From: DASZUK01 sp963844575
Lineage (GTDB): Bacteria > Actinomycetota > Acidimicrobiia > Acidimicrobiales > RAAP-2
Length of the DNA stretch: 64,000 bases
Direction of reading: 5' to 3'
Assembly (NCBI GenBank): GCA_963844575.1
Contig: CAWJOU010000005.1
Coordinates: forward strand, 248,001 to 312,000
Part shown: piece after piece, positions 32,440-39,899 of the stretch
Numbering within the stretch: the stretch's first letter is position 1
Layout: the number at the start of each line of letters is the position of its first letter
Translations under genes and position numbers: made by a program
Notes under the pieces: model-generated
Told to the model about the DNA's origin: nothing
Databases searched by the model: none
The model's input: only the letters and a program-made list of their open reading frames with translations

Positions 32440-34261
32440 TGACGGACGTCATCAATCCGCCGATCACCCTCCCGGGGGCCGCCGGTGGCGTGCACGCACC
32501 GGTCGTCCACGACGGGCACGCCGACGGCGGCCACGACGACCACGGGCCGAGCGGGATCCTCAAGTGGCTGACGACGACCGACCACAAGGTGATCGGCCTC
32601 AGCTACATGATCACGTCGCTCGTCCTGTTCTACCTCGCCGGCATCATGGCCCTCGGCATCCGCGTCCAGCTGGCTACGCCGAGCAACTCGTTCGTCTCGT
32701 TCCAGCAGTACAACGAGCTGTTCACGATGCACGGCAGCCTGATGCTGTACCTGTTCGCCGGGCCGTTCGCGTTCGGTGGGCTGGCCAACTACATCGTCCC
32801 GCTCCAGGTCGGTGCACCGGACATGGCCTTCCCCCGGCTCAACGCGCTCTCGTACTGGCTGTACCTGGGCGGCTCGATCACGATGCTCATGGGCTTCTTC
32901 GTCGCCGGCGGTGCCGCCGACTTCGGCTGGGTCGCCTACGCCCCGCTGTCGAGCGCGGCCAACACGCCGGGCGCCGGCGCCGACGTCTGGATCATGGCCC
33001 TCGCCCTGACCGGGTTCTCGGCCATCTTCACCGGCGTCAATCTCGTCGCCACCATCTTCTATCTCCGCGCCCCGGGAATGACGATGTTCCGGATGCCGAT
33101 CTTCACGTGGAACATGCTCGTCACCGGCATCCTGATCCTCATCGCCTTCCCGGTGCTGACTGCCGCGCTGATCATGCTCTTCTGCGACCGGCACTTCGGG
33201 ACGCACATCTACGACGTCGTCGGCTGTATGACACGGCGACGGCTGGGCACCCGTCTGTCCCTGATGCGAACGCCTGCGGCTCGCCAGTGCTCTGGCAGAA
33301 CCTCTTCTGGTTCTTCGGCCACCCGGAGGTCTACATCCTCGCCCTGCCGTACTTCGGCATCGCCACCGAGGTCATCCCGGTCTTCTCCCGCAAGCCGGTC
33401 TTCGGGTACAAGGGCATGGTCTTCGCCACCATGTCGATCGCCGCCCTCTCCACCGGCGTCTGGGCCCACCACATGTTCACGACCGGCGTCGTCCTGCTGC
33501 CGTTCTTCTCCCTGCTCAGCCTGCTGATCGCCGTGCCGACCGGCATCAAGTTCTTCAACTGGATCGGGACGATGTGGCGGGGGCAGCTCCTGTTCAAGAC
33601 GCCGATGCTGTTCTCCATCGGCTTCCTGCTGGCCTTCCTCATGGGCGGCGTCACCGGCGTCATGCTCGCCGCCCCGCCGATCGACTTCTTCACCCACGAC
33701 ACCTACTTCGTCGTCGCCCACTTCCACCAGGTGCTCTTCGGGACGGCCGTCTTCGCCGGGTTCGCCGGGTTCTACTTCTGGTATCCGAAGATGTTCGGCC
33801 GGATGCTCAGCGACCACCTCGGCAAGTGGCACTTCTGGTTGATGTTCGTCGGGTTCTGGCTGACGTTCATGCCGCAGTACATCGTCGGTCTGAAGGGCAT
33901 GCCTCGGAGGGTGGCCACCTACCCGTCCAACCTCGGCTGGCAGATCTACAACGACCTGTCGACGATCGGTGCGTTCATCATCGCCGCGTCGTTCGCGGTC
34001 CTCCTCGTCAACCTCTGGATCTCCTGGCGGCGCCCGGTGCCGGCCGGCGACAACCCGTGGGACGCCCACGCGCTCGAGTGGTTCACCACGTCGCCGCCGC
34101 CGCACCACAACTACACGCACCTGCCGCCGATCCGCTCCGAGCGACCGACGTGGGACTACAACCATCCGGACGCCCCCTCCCTCCACCACGGCCCGAAGCC
34201 GCCGGCCGGACCGCGGGGCAACGGCAGTGACGGGACGAAAGAGAAGGTGCCGGTGGCATGA
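32439..34261 (+). CDS. ctaD: Cytochrome c oxidase subunit I (one frameshift as sequenced)
   Basis: Catalytic subunit of the aa3 oxidase. Segment 1 (32439 to about 33225): KWLTTTDHKVIGLSYMITSL, the haem a ligand in FTMHGSLMLYLFAGP, to MLFCDRHFGTHIYDVVG. Segment 2, in the -1 frame to 34261: PVLWQNLFWFFGHPEVYI (CuB His and cross-linked Tyr), WAHHMFTTG, and VVAHFHQVLFGTAVFAGF (haem a3 and CuB). One missing base near 33220-33228 joins them; the joint lies in a variable loop (DTATAGHPSVPDANACGSP). All haem and copper ligands I can locate are present, and the gene is normally essential for this oxidase, so a sequencing error is likely. Corrected length is about 607 residues. Overlaps ctaC (TGATG) and ctaF (ATGA). 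Confidence 0.88.
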
Positions 34262-34695
34262 GGATCGAAGCCATCTTCCTGATCGGCGTCGGGATCTTCT
34301 TCGGCTGCGTCGGTGTCGCGTACTGGTTCCTCAGCTACGAGGACGGCGGCACGATGATGCTCGTCGGGACCTGCCTCCTCGGCCTGCTGCCCGGCTCCTA
34401 CTACCTCTACTGGCACCAACGGTTCCACGGCCGGAAGTTCTTCTTCTGGGGCACTCTCGAGAAGGCCGTCGGCGATCGGCCCGAGGACCGGAGCGACGCC
34501 TCGATCCAGGACGGCGCCGGCATCATCAGCTCGTTCCCCGGCTCGAGCATCTGGCCGTTCATCCTCGGCATGGGCGCTCTCCTGCTCGTCCTCTCGCTCG
34601 TCTTCGGCGTCTGGCTGCTGATCCCCGGCGTCACGCTCCTCGTGACCGCTCTGATCGGCGGCACCGCGGAGAGCCGCCGCGGCGGCCACGTCTGA
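34258..34695 (+). CDS. ctaF: Actinobacterial cytochrome c oxidase subunit IV
   Basis: 145 residues with four hydrophobic segments (IFLIGVGIFFGCVGVAYWFL, MMLVGTCLLGLLPGSYYLYW, FILGMGALLLVLSLVFGVWL, LLIPGVTLLVTALIGG). Starts with the ATGA overlap on ctaD, the standard ctaD-ctaF arrangement. Structural subunit of the aa3 oxidase found only in actinobacteria. The central PEDRSDASIQDGAG loop is charged and would be cytoplasmic. Confidence 0.88.
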   Translation: MRIEAIFLIGVGIFFGCVGVAYWFLSYEDGGTMMLVGTCLLGLLPGSYYLYWHQRFHGRKFFFWGTLEKAVGDRPEDRSDASIQDGAGIISSFPGSSIWPFILGMGALLLVLSLVFGVWLLIPGVTLLVTALIGGTAESRRGGHV

Positions 34696-35005
34696 TCGTC
34701 GCCGCCGCCTCACCACCTTGACCGATCCCGGGCCCTATCGGCCGTCCAAGAGTCCTCCTGGCCTCAGACGCCGGCCCGAGACCGCCCAGAGGCCCCGGGG
34801 CTCCATCGAGCCGCCTCACCAATCGGCGAACGAGCACCGAGCCCGAACCATGGGCGATGCCGACATCCCGGGGCACCTCTCGGTGCCACACTCAGCGGCC
34901 AGGCCGCCGCGGGTTGTTCTGATCGTGTGGTGGCGCTGTCGCACGTCGACGATTCCATAACCCACCGCCAAGCAACGGCGCCGCGACGATCTCGGAGAGG
35001 GGGCG
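34696..35005. other. Intergenic region, no gene seen
   Basis: About 310 bp after ctaF. I see no coding frame with family features, no tRNA and no clear terminator hairpin. It marks the boundary between the cta operon and the accessory segment that ends at about 43.1 kb. Confidence 0.5.
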
Positions 35006-35026
35006 TTGTCGTGGCGCTTTTCGTAT

Positions 35027-35032
35027 TACACT
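35027..35032 (+). promoter_or_regulatory. -10 hexamer TACACT, leaderless promoter of the toxin-antitoxin-like pair
   Basis: TACACT is six bases upstream of GTG 35039. This favours GTG 35039 over the in-frame TTG 35006 as the start. The surrounding 20 bases are AT-rich relative to the window. Confidence 0.5.
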
Positions 35033-35038
35033 AATCAG

Positions 35039-35275
35039 GTGGAGGTGTACGAGTCGGCTCGCAAGCACGGCGTAGCCGACCCTGACATGCTCCACGCTGT
35101 TGACCATGCGCTCGCCATCGAAGATGCCGGAGAGGAGCCAGACCGTTGGCTGGTCATCGGTCCCGACCGGGCGGGAAACCTCTTGGAAGTCGTCGTGATG
35201 ACGACGGCCGAGGGGCAACATCTCGCCATCCACGCCATGCCCATGCAGGCCAAGTTCCAAAGATTGCTCCCATGA
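35039..35275 (+). CDS. Small toxin-like protein, partner of a ribbon-helix-helix protein
   Basis: 78 residues if started at GTG 35039 (89 from TTG 35006). VEVYESARKHGVADPDMLHA, then DRWLVIGPDRAGNLLEVVVM and AIHAMPMQAKFQRLL. Small proteins with this ARKHGV-xxxDxLHA...GPDRAGNLLE pattern are recurrently encoded just before a CopG/RHH gene in actinobacteria; the arrangement suggests a type II toxin, probably of the RelE/BrnT-like fold, but I recognise no catalytic residues. The stop overlaps the next gene's start (ATGA, 35272-35275). Confidence 0.65.
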   Translation: MEVYESARKHGVADPDMLHAVDHALAIEDAGEEPDRWLVIGPDRAGNLLEVVVMTTAEGQHLAIHAMPMQAKFQRLLP

Positions 35276-35559
35276 CTGAATCTCACATCATCGGCCACAC
35301 CGCATCCGGACGACCGATCACCGATGACGACGTACAGGCCCTCGTGGCCGAGGCCGAGGCCGGCTACGACGTGGACGCGCTGATCGCCCGTCGGGGGAAG
35401 AGGGGACGCCCCGCGCTCGGCTCGTCACCGGCCAGCGTCGAGTCTGTCCGGCTCGATCCCGAACTGCGCGCCCAGTTGGTCGAACGGGCAGAGGAGACAG
35501 GTACGACGCCCTCGGAGGTCATCCGCGAGGCGCTCCGACGGTTTCTCCGGGCGAGCTGA
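35272..35559 (+). CDS. Ribbon-helix-helix (CopG-type) protein, putative antitoxin
   Basis: 95 residues. The C-terminal half, SVRLDPELRAQLVERAEETG then TTPSEVIREALRRFLRAS, is a ribbon-helix-helix DNA-binding unit: a beta-strand with alternating residues followed by two helices. The N-terminal half (ITDDDVQALVAEAEAGYDVD) probably wraps the partner protein. Placed second with a 4-bp overlap, the reverse of the usual antitoxin-first order. RHH antitoxins usually repress their own promoter, here the TACACT site. Confidence 0.75.
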   Translation: MTESHIIGHTASGRPITDDDVQALVAEAEAGYDVDALIARRGKRGRPALGSSPASVESVRLDPELRAQLVERAEETGTTPSEVIREALRRFLRAS

Positions 35560-35723
35560 CGGCCACCGCAGAAGCGCGGCCGGACCACCCCCGAGCGTTC
35601 TCCCCGGTAGAGCCTGCGTTGCTACTGGTCGGGAGCCATATGTTTACTGAATGTTGACTTCAATGGGCATCGCCTGGTGCCTCACTTCAGGGGGCGTTCG
35701 GCGGTGACGTCCCCGACCCGGCG

Positions 35724-36197
35724 TTAGGGGGCGGCCGGTGGATCGGCTAACTGCTCGGTCAACAGCCCAAGCGAGCTGTGCAGCTGGGCGAACCGCCGCG
35801 GCCCCAGGATCTCCGCGATCCGCAGCTCGGCCGCCCCCGCCTCGGCGTAGATGGTCTCTTCGAGCCGCCGTCCCTTGGAAGTAAGCCGGATCACGCGAGC
35901 CCTCCCGTCGGCCAAATCGGGCACGCGCAACAGGTAGCCGTGCCGTTCCAGGTGACCGAGCAGGTCGTTGACAGACTGTTTCGTGATCCCCGCCCGGTCC
36001 GCCAGCTGGCCTGGACGTGCCCCCTCCAGGCCCGGATAGCGCCACAGCCCGACATGCGCTGCATTCAGATCGTCGAACCCCGCGGCGACGACGCCCGCGT
36101 ACAGCTGATCACGGACCCACTGCCAAACGACACGCAGCATGGCGCCGACGTACGGGCTTCGCTCACCGTCCGGGTGGTCGAAGAAAGCGCTTGACAT
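35724..36197 (-). CDS. MarR-family transcriptional regulator
   Basis: 157 residues. Winged helix-turn-helix: LADRAGITKQSVNDLLGHLE with wing LLRVPDLADGRARVIRLTSK, the conserved D-x-R motif of MarR proteins. The dimerisation helices flank it. ATG 36197 gives the natural start (MSSAFFDHPDGERSPYVGAM); longer frames run through the operator. It diverges from the cupin gene; the palindrome at 36200-36218 lies directly against its start codon. Likely represses itself and the cupin gene in response to a small aromatic ligand. Confidence 0.88.
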   Translation of the reverse strand: MSSAFFDHPDGERSPYVGAMLRVVWQWVRDQLYAGVVAAGFDDLNAAHVGLWRYPGLEGARPGQLADRAGITKQSVNDLLGHLERHGYLLRVPDLADGRARVIRLTSKGRRLEETIYAEAGAAELRIAEILGPRRFAQLHSSLGLLTEQLADPPAAP

Positions 36198-36199
36198 AG

Positions 36200-36238
36200 T
36201 CGTAAGGTTACCATACGATCTCTGATCGTAAGGATACC
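36200..36238. promoter_or_regulatory. MarR-type operator: palindrome plus direct half-site
   Basis: TCGTAAGGTTACCATACGA at 36200-36218 is a near-perfect 19-bp inverted repeat. A second copy of its left arm, TCGTAAGGATACC, lies at 36226-36238, 26 bp on (about 2.5 helical turns). Both sites are between the divergent MarR and cupin starts. Confidence 0.7.
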
Positions 36239-36283
36239 TGACTACCTGACCCGGGACAGGTTCTTGACGAGGAGGTGGCTGAA

Positions 36284-36793
36284 GTGACGACGGTTTGGGA
36301 TCCCCCCGAGAACGAAGACGGACTGGCGTGGTGGTTCCTCGACACGCTGGTCGTTGAGCACCGTTGCGCACCCGAAATGGACACCATCGTCCTCGAGATG
36401 ACCTTGCCAGTCGGCTCGGCGCCCCCATTGCACGTCCACGACGACCTCGACGACACCTGGTACGTCCTCGAAGGGCGGATGGTCGTGCGCTGTGGCGACG
36501 AGGAGTTGGTCGTCGGAGCTGGGCACTGGGTCTCCATGCCCCGCGCCGTGCCGCACACCTTCCGAGTCGTCGGTGAGCGCGAAGCGCGGATCCTGCTCGT
36601 GCACGACAACGCCAGCTTCCGCGATCTCATCCGTGACATCAGCACTCCAGCTACGGCGAGGGTCGTACCGAGTAACCCAACCTTCCCGCCCATGGACGAG
36701 CTAGCACGCATCGCTGCGTCCCATGACCTCAGGCCAATCGGGCCACCGATGAGCGCCGATGACAGCGACCGGGTCCTGGCCGGCGCTCGGTGA
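36284..36793 (+). CDS. Cupin-domain protein
   Basis: 169 residues. Cupin motif 1 PPLHVHDDLDDTWYVLEGRM and motif 2 around GHWVSMPRAVPHTFRV supply the metal-binding histidines and glutamate-like positions. Start GTG 36284 has GAGGAGG eight bases upstream; GTG 36275 lies inside that sequence and is less likely. Single-domain cupins of this kind bind a metal and act as sensors, isomerases or quercetinase-type enzymes; the function cannot be set here. Regulated by the divergent MarR gene by position. Confidence 0.82.
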   Translation: MTTVWDPPENEDGLAWWFLDTLVVEHRCAPEMDTIVLEMTLPVGSAPPLHVHDDLDDTWYVLEGRMVVRCGDEELVVGAGHWVSMPRAVPHTFRVVGEREARILLVHDNASFRDLIRDISTPATARVVPSNPTFPPMDELARIAASHDLRPIGPPMSADDSDRVLAGAR

Positions 36794-36854
36794 TCCGCTG
36801 CGATCCGGACGGGAACGAGATCGAGTGGTCCGGATCCCCGATCGAGGTCCTGCT

Positions 36855-36880
36855 CTCATATGGCGAGGTTGCCATATGAG
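36855..36880. promoter_or_regulatory. Perfect 10-bp inverted repeat CTCATATGGC / GCCATATGAG
   Basis: Two 10-bp arms (36855-36864 and 36871-36880) around a 6-base loop, 61 bp after the cupin stop. No T-tract follows, so it is either a hairpin that shields the cupin transcript's end or an operator. The rest of the 320-bp gap (36794-37116) before the patatin gene shows no coding frame of note. Confidence 0.6.
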
Positions 36881-37116
36881 GGCGCGTTGACATCAGTGGC
36901 GACCGACCTCGCCGGCGTTTCCACTGGGTCTCCCTGCCCGACTATTCTTTGTTGAGTTCGATCAGGAGCGCTGTCGCAGCGCATGACCTAGGGAGGTGAG
37001 TCCGATTCTTTTCGTTCACAATCGGGTGCTCACCCCTTCGCGCTGGAGCCGCTAGAGCTTCGTCGTCATCGGTCCTCGGGTGCCCGTATCTCGGATGCCC
37101 TGAAAGGGACCACGAC

Positions 37117-38115
37117 ATGTCGCAGTTTCAAGAATCGCTCCCGTCGACCGGGGGCAATGCCCAATCCTTCACGCCTGACTCGGTGCGTACGTCGCACCCG
37201 CAGGTGGCTCACCACGTTGCTCTGGTTCTCGGTGGTGGTGGGGCTGCCGGAAATGCCTGGGAGATCGGGATCATCGCCGGGCTAGCCGAAGCGGGTCTCG
37301 ATATGACCGAGGCCGCCGATTTGGTGATCGGCACGTCGTCCGGTGCCACCGCGGCAGCACAGGTGCGCAGCGGCATACCGGCGGCCGAACTGTTCGCCTC
37401 GGTGCTGTCCCCGCCTGTTCAACCGGTCGGACAGAACCGCGAACGACCGCCGGCCCTGCCGATGGCCACGGTGTTCGAGCGGATGAGGGCCATCTCCGCC
37501 GCCGCCGCCTCGGCCGCCGATCAACAACGGGCGATGGGCGAATTCGGGCTGGAGTGCGACGCCGTACTCGGACCCACGGCCGGACAGCACCGCGCCGTGG
37601 TCGCCGCCCGGTTGCCTCGCCATGAATGGCCGGCCAGGCCGATGATCGTGGTGGCCGTCGACGCCCATACCGGCGAGCTGGCTACTTTTGAACGCGATTC
37701 GGGCGTCGACCTGGTGGACGCGGTCACCGCCGGCACCGCGCTGCCAGGTTCGTCCCCCACTATCAGCATCAACGGCACTCACTACATCAACGGCGGCGTG
37801 CGCTCCCCCGAAAACGCCGACCTTGCCTCGGGCTATGCAAATGTCGTGGTGCTCTCGCCGTTCGGCGGACGGGGCGGGACATTGCCCGAAGGCCAGTTCG
37901 AGGGCCTGCGCCGACGACCGGAATGGGGCATGGACCTGGAGGGCCAGGTCGAGGCTCTGCGTACGCAGGGCAGCCGCGTCGAGGTGATCACGCCGGACAC
38001 CGATTCCCGAGCCGCAATGGGCACGAACCAGATGGATCCGGCGACCCGCATCCCCGCCGCCCGTGCCGGTCTCGCCCAAGGCAAGCAGGAAGCGACCCGA
38101 ATGACGTTTCTCTGA
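37117..38115 (+). CDS. Patatin-like phospholipase family protein
   Basis: 332 residues. The oxyanion-hole glycine motif VLGGGGAAGNAWEIG and the nucleophile elbow GTSSGA (GxSxG) are present. The catalytic Asp is expected in DGG; here the sequence is YINGGVRSPENADLA, so Asn replaces Asp. The rest of that motif is conserved, so the product may be weakly active or inactive. No signal peptide, so it would act on lipids or acyl chains from the cytoplasmic side. ATG 37117 has AAAGGGA seven bases upstream. It faces the pentapeptide-repeat gene tail to tail. Confidence 0.85.
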   Translation: MSQFQESLPSTGGNAQSFTPDSVRTSHPQVAHHVALVLGGGGAAGNAWEIGIIAGLAEAGLDMTEAADLVIGTSSGATAAAQVRSGIPAAELFASVLSPPVQPVGQNRERPPALPMATVFERMRAISAAAASAADQQRAMGEFGLECDAVLGPTAGQHRAVVAARLPRHEWPARPMIVVAVDAHTGELATFERDSGVDLVDAVTAGTALPGSSPTISINGTHYINGGVRSPENADLASGYANVVVLSPFGGRGGTLPEGQFEGLRRRPEWGMDLEGQVEALRTQGSRVEVITPDTDSRAAMGTNQMDPATRIPAARAGLAQGKQEATRMTFL

Positions 38116-38209
38116 CGATTGCTCGCCCGCCGGCTGGGGGCGGATTTTCGGATCGGTGCACCGCGCCGTCGGCCTCGAGCCGGCGCTGGCATCAAGGAGT
38201 GACCGGCAT

Positions 38210-39025
38210 TCAATGCGGACAGCTCGAGTCTTCGCGAGCCTTGCCATCCGGCCAGATGGTCCGGTCAGTGCATTCCGCATCGCCCAGCGGGGAGTCGCTC
38301 AGGTTGGCGCCGGTCAGGTTGGCGCCGGTCAGGTTGGCAAACCTCATTGTGACGTGCGTCAGGTCGGCGCCGGTCAGGTCGGCGCCGGTCAGGTCGACGT
38401 GGCTCAGGTCAGCCCCGGTCAGGTTGATGCGGGTCAGGTTGGCGCCGGTCAGGTCGGCACCACTCAGGATTGCTCCATCGGTCAGGAGGGCGCCGCTTAG
38501 GTTGGCGCCGGTCAGGTCGGAGCGTTTCAGGTTGGCGCCCTGCATGTAGGCCCGTTTCAATTGGGCGTCCACCAGTCTGCTGGGATACATATCGGCGCCG
38601 TGCAGCGTGGCACCATTCAATGTGGCGCCGTCGAGGTCGGTGTATCGCAGCGTGGCGCTACTCAGGTCGGCACCACCGAGTTGGGCGTCGATTAGGTGGG
38701 AGTCACTCAGGTTGGCGTAGCCCAGATCGGCGCCGGCCAGATGGGCATCCCTCCAGTTGATGTCTCTCATTGTGGCGCCACCCAGCTTGGCGTCGGTGAG
38801 GTCGGTGCCGGTCAGGTCGGTCCCCCTCAGGTTGGCCGCCGACAGATTGGCACCTCTCAGGTCCGACCCGCGTTTATCGCAGCCCGCCCAGTTGACCAAT
38901 CGTCCGGCGGGCGCCCCGCAGTCGGCAGCGGCGCCAGCCGGGAGGGTGGGGAGCCCAACGATGGCCAATCCCGAAGCGACGAATGCCAACACCAGCACCA
39001 TCGGTGCCACGATCCTCAGTCTCAT
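38210..39025 (-). CDS. Secreted pentapeptide-repeat protein
   Basis: 271 residues from ATG 39025, which has AAGGAG seven bases upstream. An N-terminal signal peptide (MVLVLAFVASGLAIVGLPTL, cleavage near GAAA) precedes about 35 A(D/N)LxG-type pentapeptide repeats (ANLSGALLTDGAILSGADLT; GADLTGADLTHVTMRFANLT), which fold as a right-handed quadrilateral beta-helix. A cysteine-containing cap is at each end (DCGAPAG, AGCDKRG; AECTDRT, SSCPH). Function unknown; cytoplasmic members mimic DNA and protect gyrase, but an exported one would not. The repeats make the DNA itself strongly repetitive (GGTCAGGTTGGCGCC units). Confidence 0.9.
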   Translation of the reverse strand: MRLRIVAPMVLVLAFVASGLAIVGLPTLPAGAAADCGAPAGRLVNWAGCDKRGSDLRGANLSAANLRGTDLTGTDLTDAKLGGATMRDINWRDAHLAGADLGYANLSDSHLIDAQLGGADLSSATLRYTDLDGATLNGATLHGADMYPSRLVDAQLKRAYMQGANLKRSDLTGANLSGALLTDGAILSGADLTGANLTRINLTGADLSHVDLTGADLTGADLTHVTMRFANLTGANLTGANLSDSPLGDAECTDRTIWPDGKAREDSSCPH

Positions 39026-39084
39026 CACTGGCTCCTTCAAGGCGGCAGCCCCCGCAGGGGACCGAGAATCGCGCAATGCACGGT

Positions 39085-39114
39085 ATTAGCAGTTCCAGGA
39101 TTAGCAGTTCCAGG
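39085..39114. repeat. Perfect tandem duplication of a 15-mer
   Basis: ATTAGCAGTTCCAGG occurs twice head to tail (39085-39099, 39100-39114) in the divergent region between the pentapeptide gene and the phosphoesterase gene. Possibly a paired regulator site or a recent slippage event. Confidence 0.85.
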
Positions 39115-39518
39115 CGTTCCGCTCGTGCACCCGGGAGCGATCGGACACCCAGAGCGTGGCCACCGCTAGATTGCGCGGCGTGGACCACGGCGGCCAAGAC
39201 CTGACGAGGCGGTAGTGGACCGGATCGACCACTGGATCGTCCTCATGTTCGAGAACCGGTCGTTCGACAACCTGCTCGGACACTTGCCCCACATCCCGGC
39301 ATCGGCGGGGATCCGTGACCAGCCCATCGAGCTCCCCTACCCCGCTGGGACCGTCACCGTCGGGCCGACCGAGGACTTTCACGCGCCGATCCCCTCTACA
39401 TGTCAAGCTGGCGTGAGACGCCCGCTACAGCGGATCTTCCCTCGTAGGGCGAGAACGGAACACCTGATTGATGTCACTTCCGACTGCAGTGCTGGACGGT
39501 CGCGCCCAAAATGGAGGC

Positions 39519-39899
39519 GTGTCCGATGGCAACCCGGCCGCCCGACCGCAACGTCGGCGGTTCGCCGCCGAGTACAAGCTGGCCATCCTGGCCGAGTACG
39601 AAGCCACTGAGGAGGGGCTGAAGGGCTCGGTGCTGCGCCGAGAGGGCCTCTACTCCTCCCAGATCACCGAGTGGCGCCAGGCTCGCGAGGCCGGGGCGCT
39701 CGGGGCGCTAGAGACGAGGACCCGCCAGTCCAAGCGCCACCCGGCCGAGGTGGAGCTCGAGAAGCTGAAGCGCCGTCAGGCGCGTACCGAGGCCGAACTG
39801 GCCCGGACCAAGACCGCCCTCGAGATCATGGGAAAAGCTTCCGCGCTCTTGGAGCTGTTGGCCGAGAGCGCGGACACCGACAAGAAGTCATCGACGTGA
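39519..39899 (+). CDS. IS3-type transposase OrfA
   Basis: 126 residues from GTG 39519 (an upstream TTG at 39468 is in frame but less likely). Helix-turn-helix RRRFAAEYKLAILAEYEATE with LKGSVLRREGLYSSQITEWR, followed by a leucine-zipper-like coiled coil (EVELEKLKRRQARTEAELAR). It ends with a GTGA overlap on orfB. Binds the terminal repeats; the OrfAB fusion made by -1 frameshifting is the active transposase. Confidence 0.8.
   Translation: MSDGNPAARPQRRRFAAEYKLAILAEYEATEEGLKGSVLRREGLYSSQITEWRQAREAGALGALETRTRQSKRHPAEVELEKLKRRQARTEAELARTKTALEIMGKASALLELLAESADTDKKSST
39829..39835 (+). promoter_or_regulatory. Programmed -1 frameshift site G GGA AAA
   Basis: The heptamer GGGAAAA is in the X XXY YYZ register for the orfA frame (codons GGA AAA). 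Slipping by -1 enters the frame of orfB (reads KSFRALGAVG), producing OrfAB. This is the usual expression mode of IS3 elements, distinct from the accidental-looking frameshifts elsewhere in the window. Confidence 0.7.

Noticed and set aside
38270..38860. Short direct repeats resembling an iteron array
   Set aside because: They are the codons of pentapeptide repeats (A-D/N-L-x-G) in an intact reading frame.
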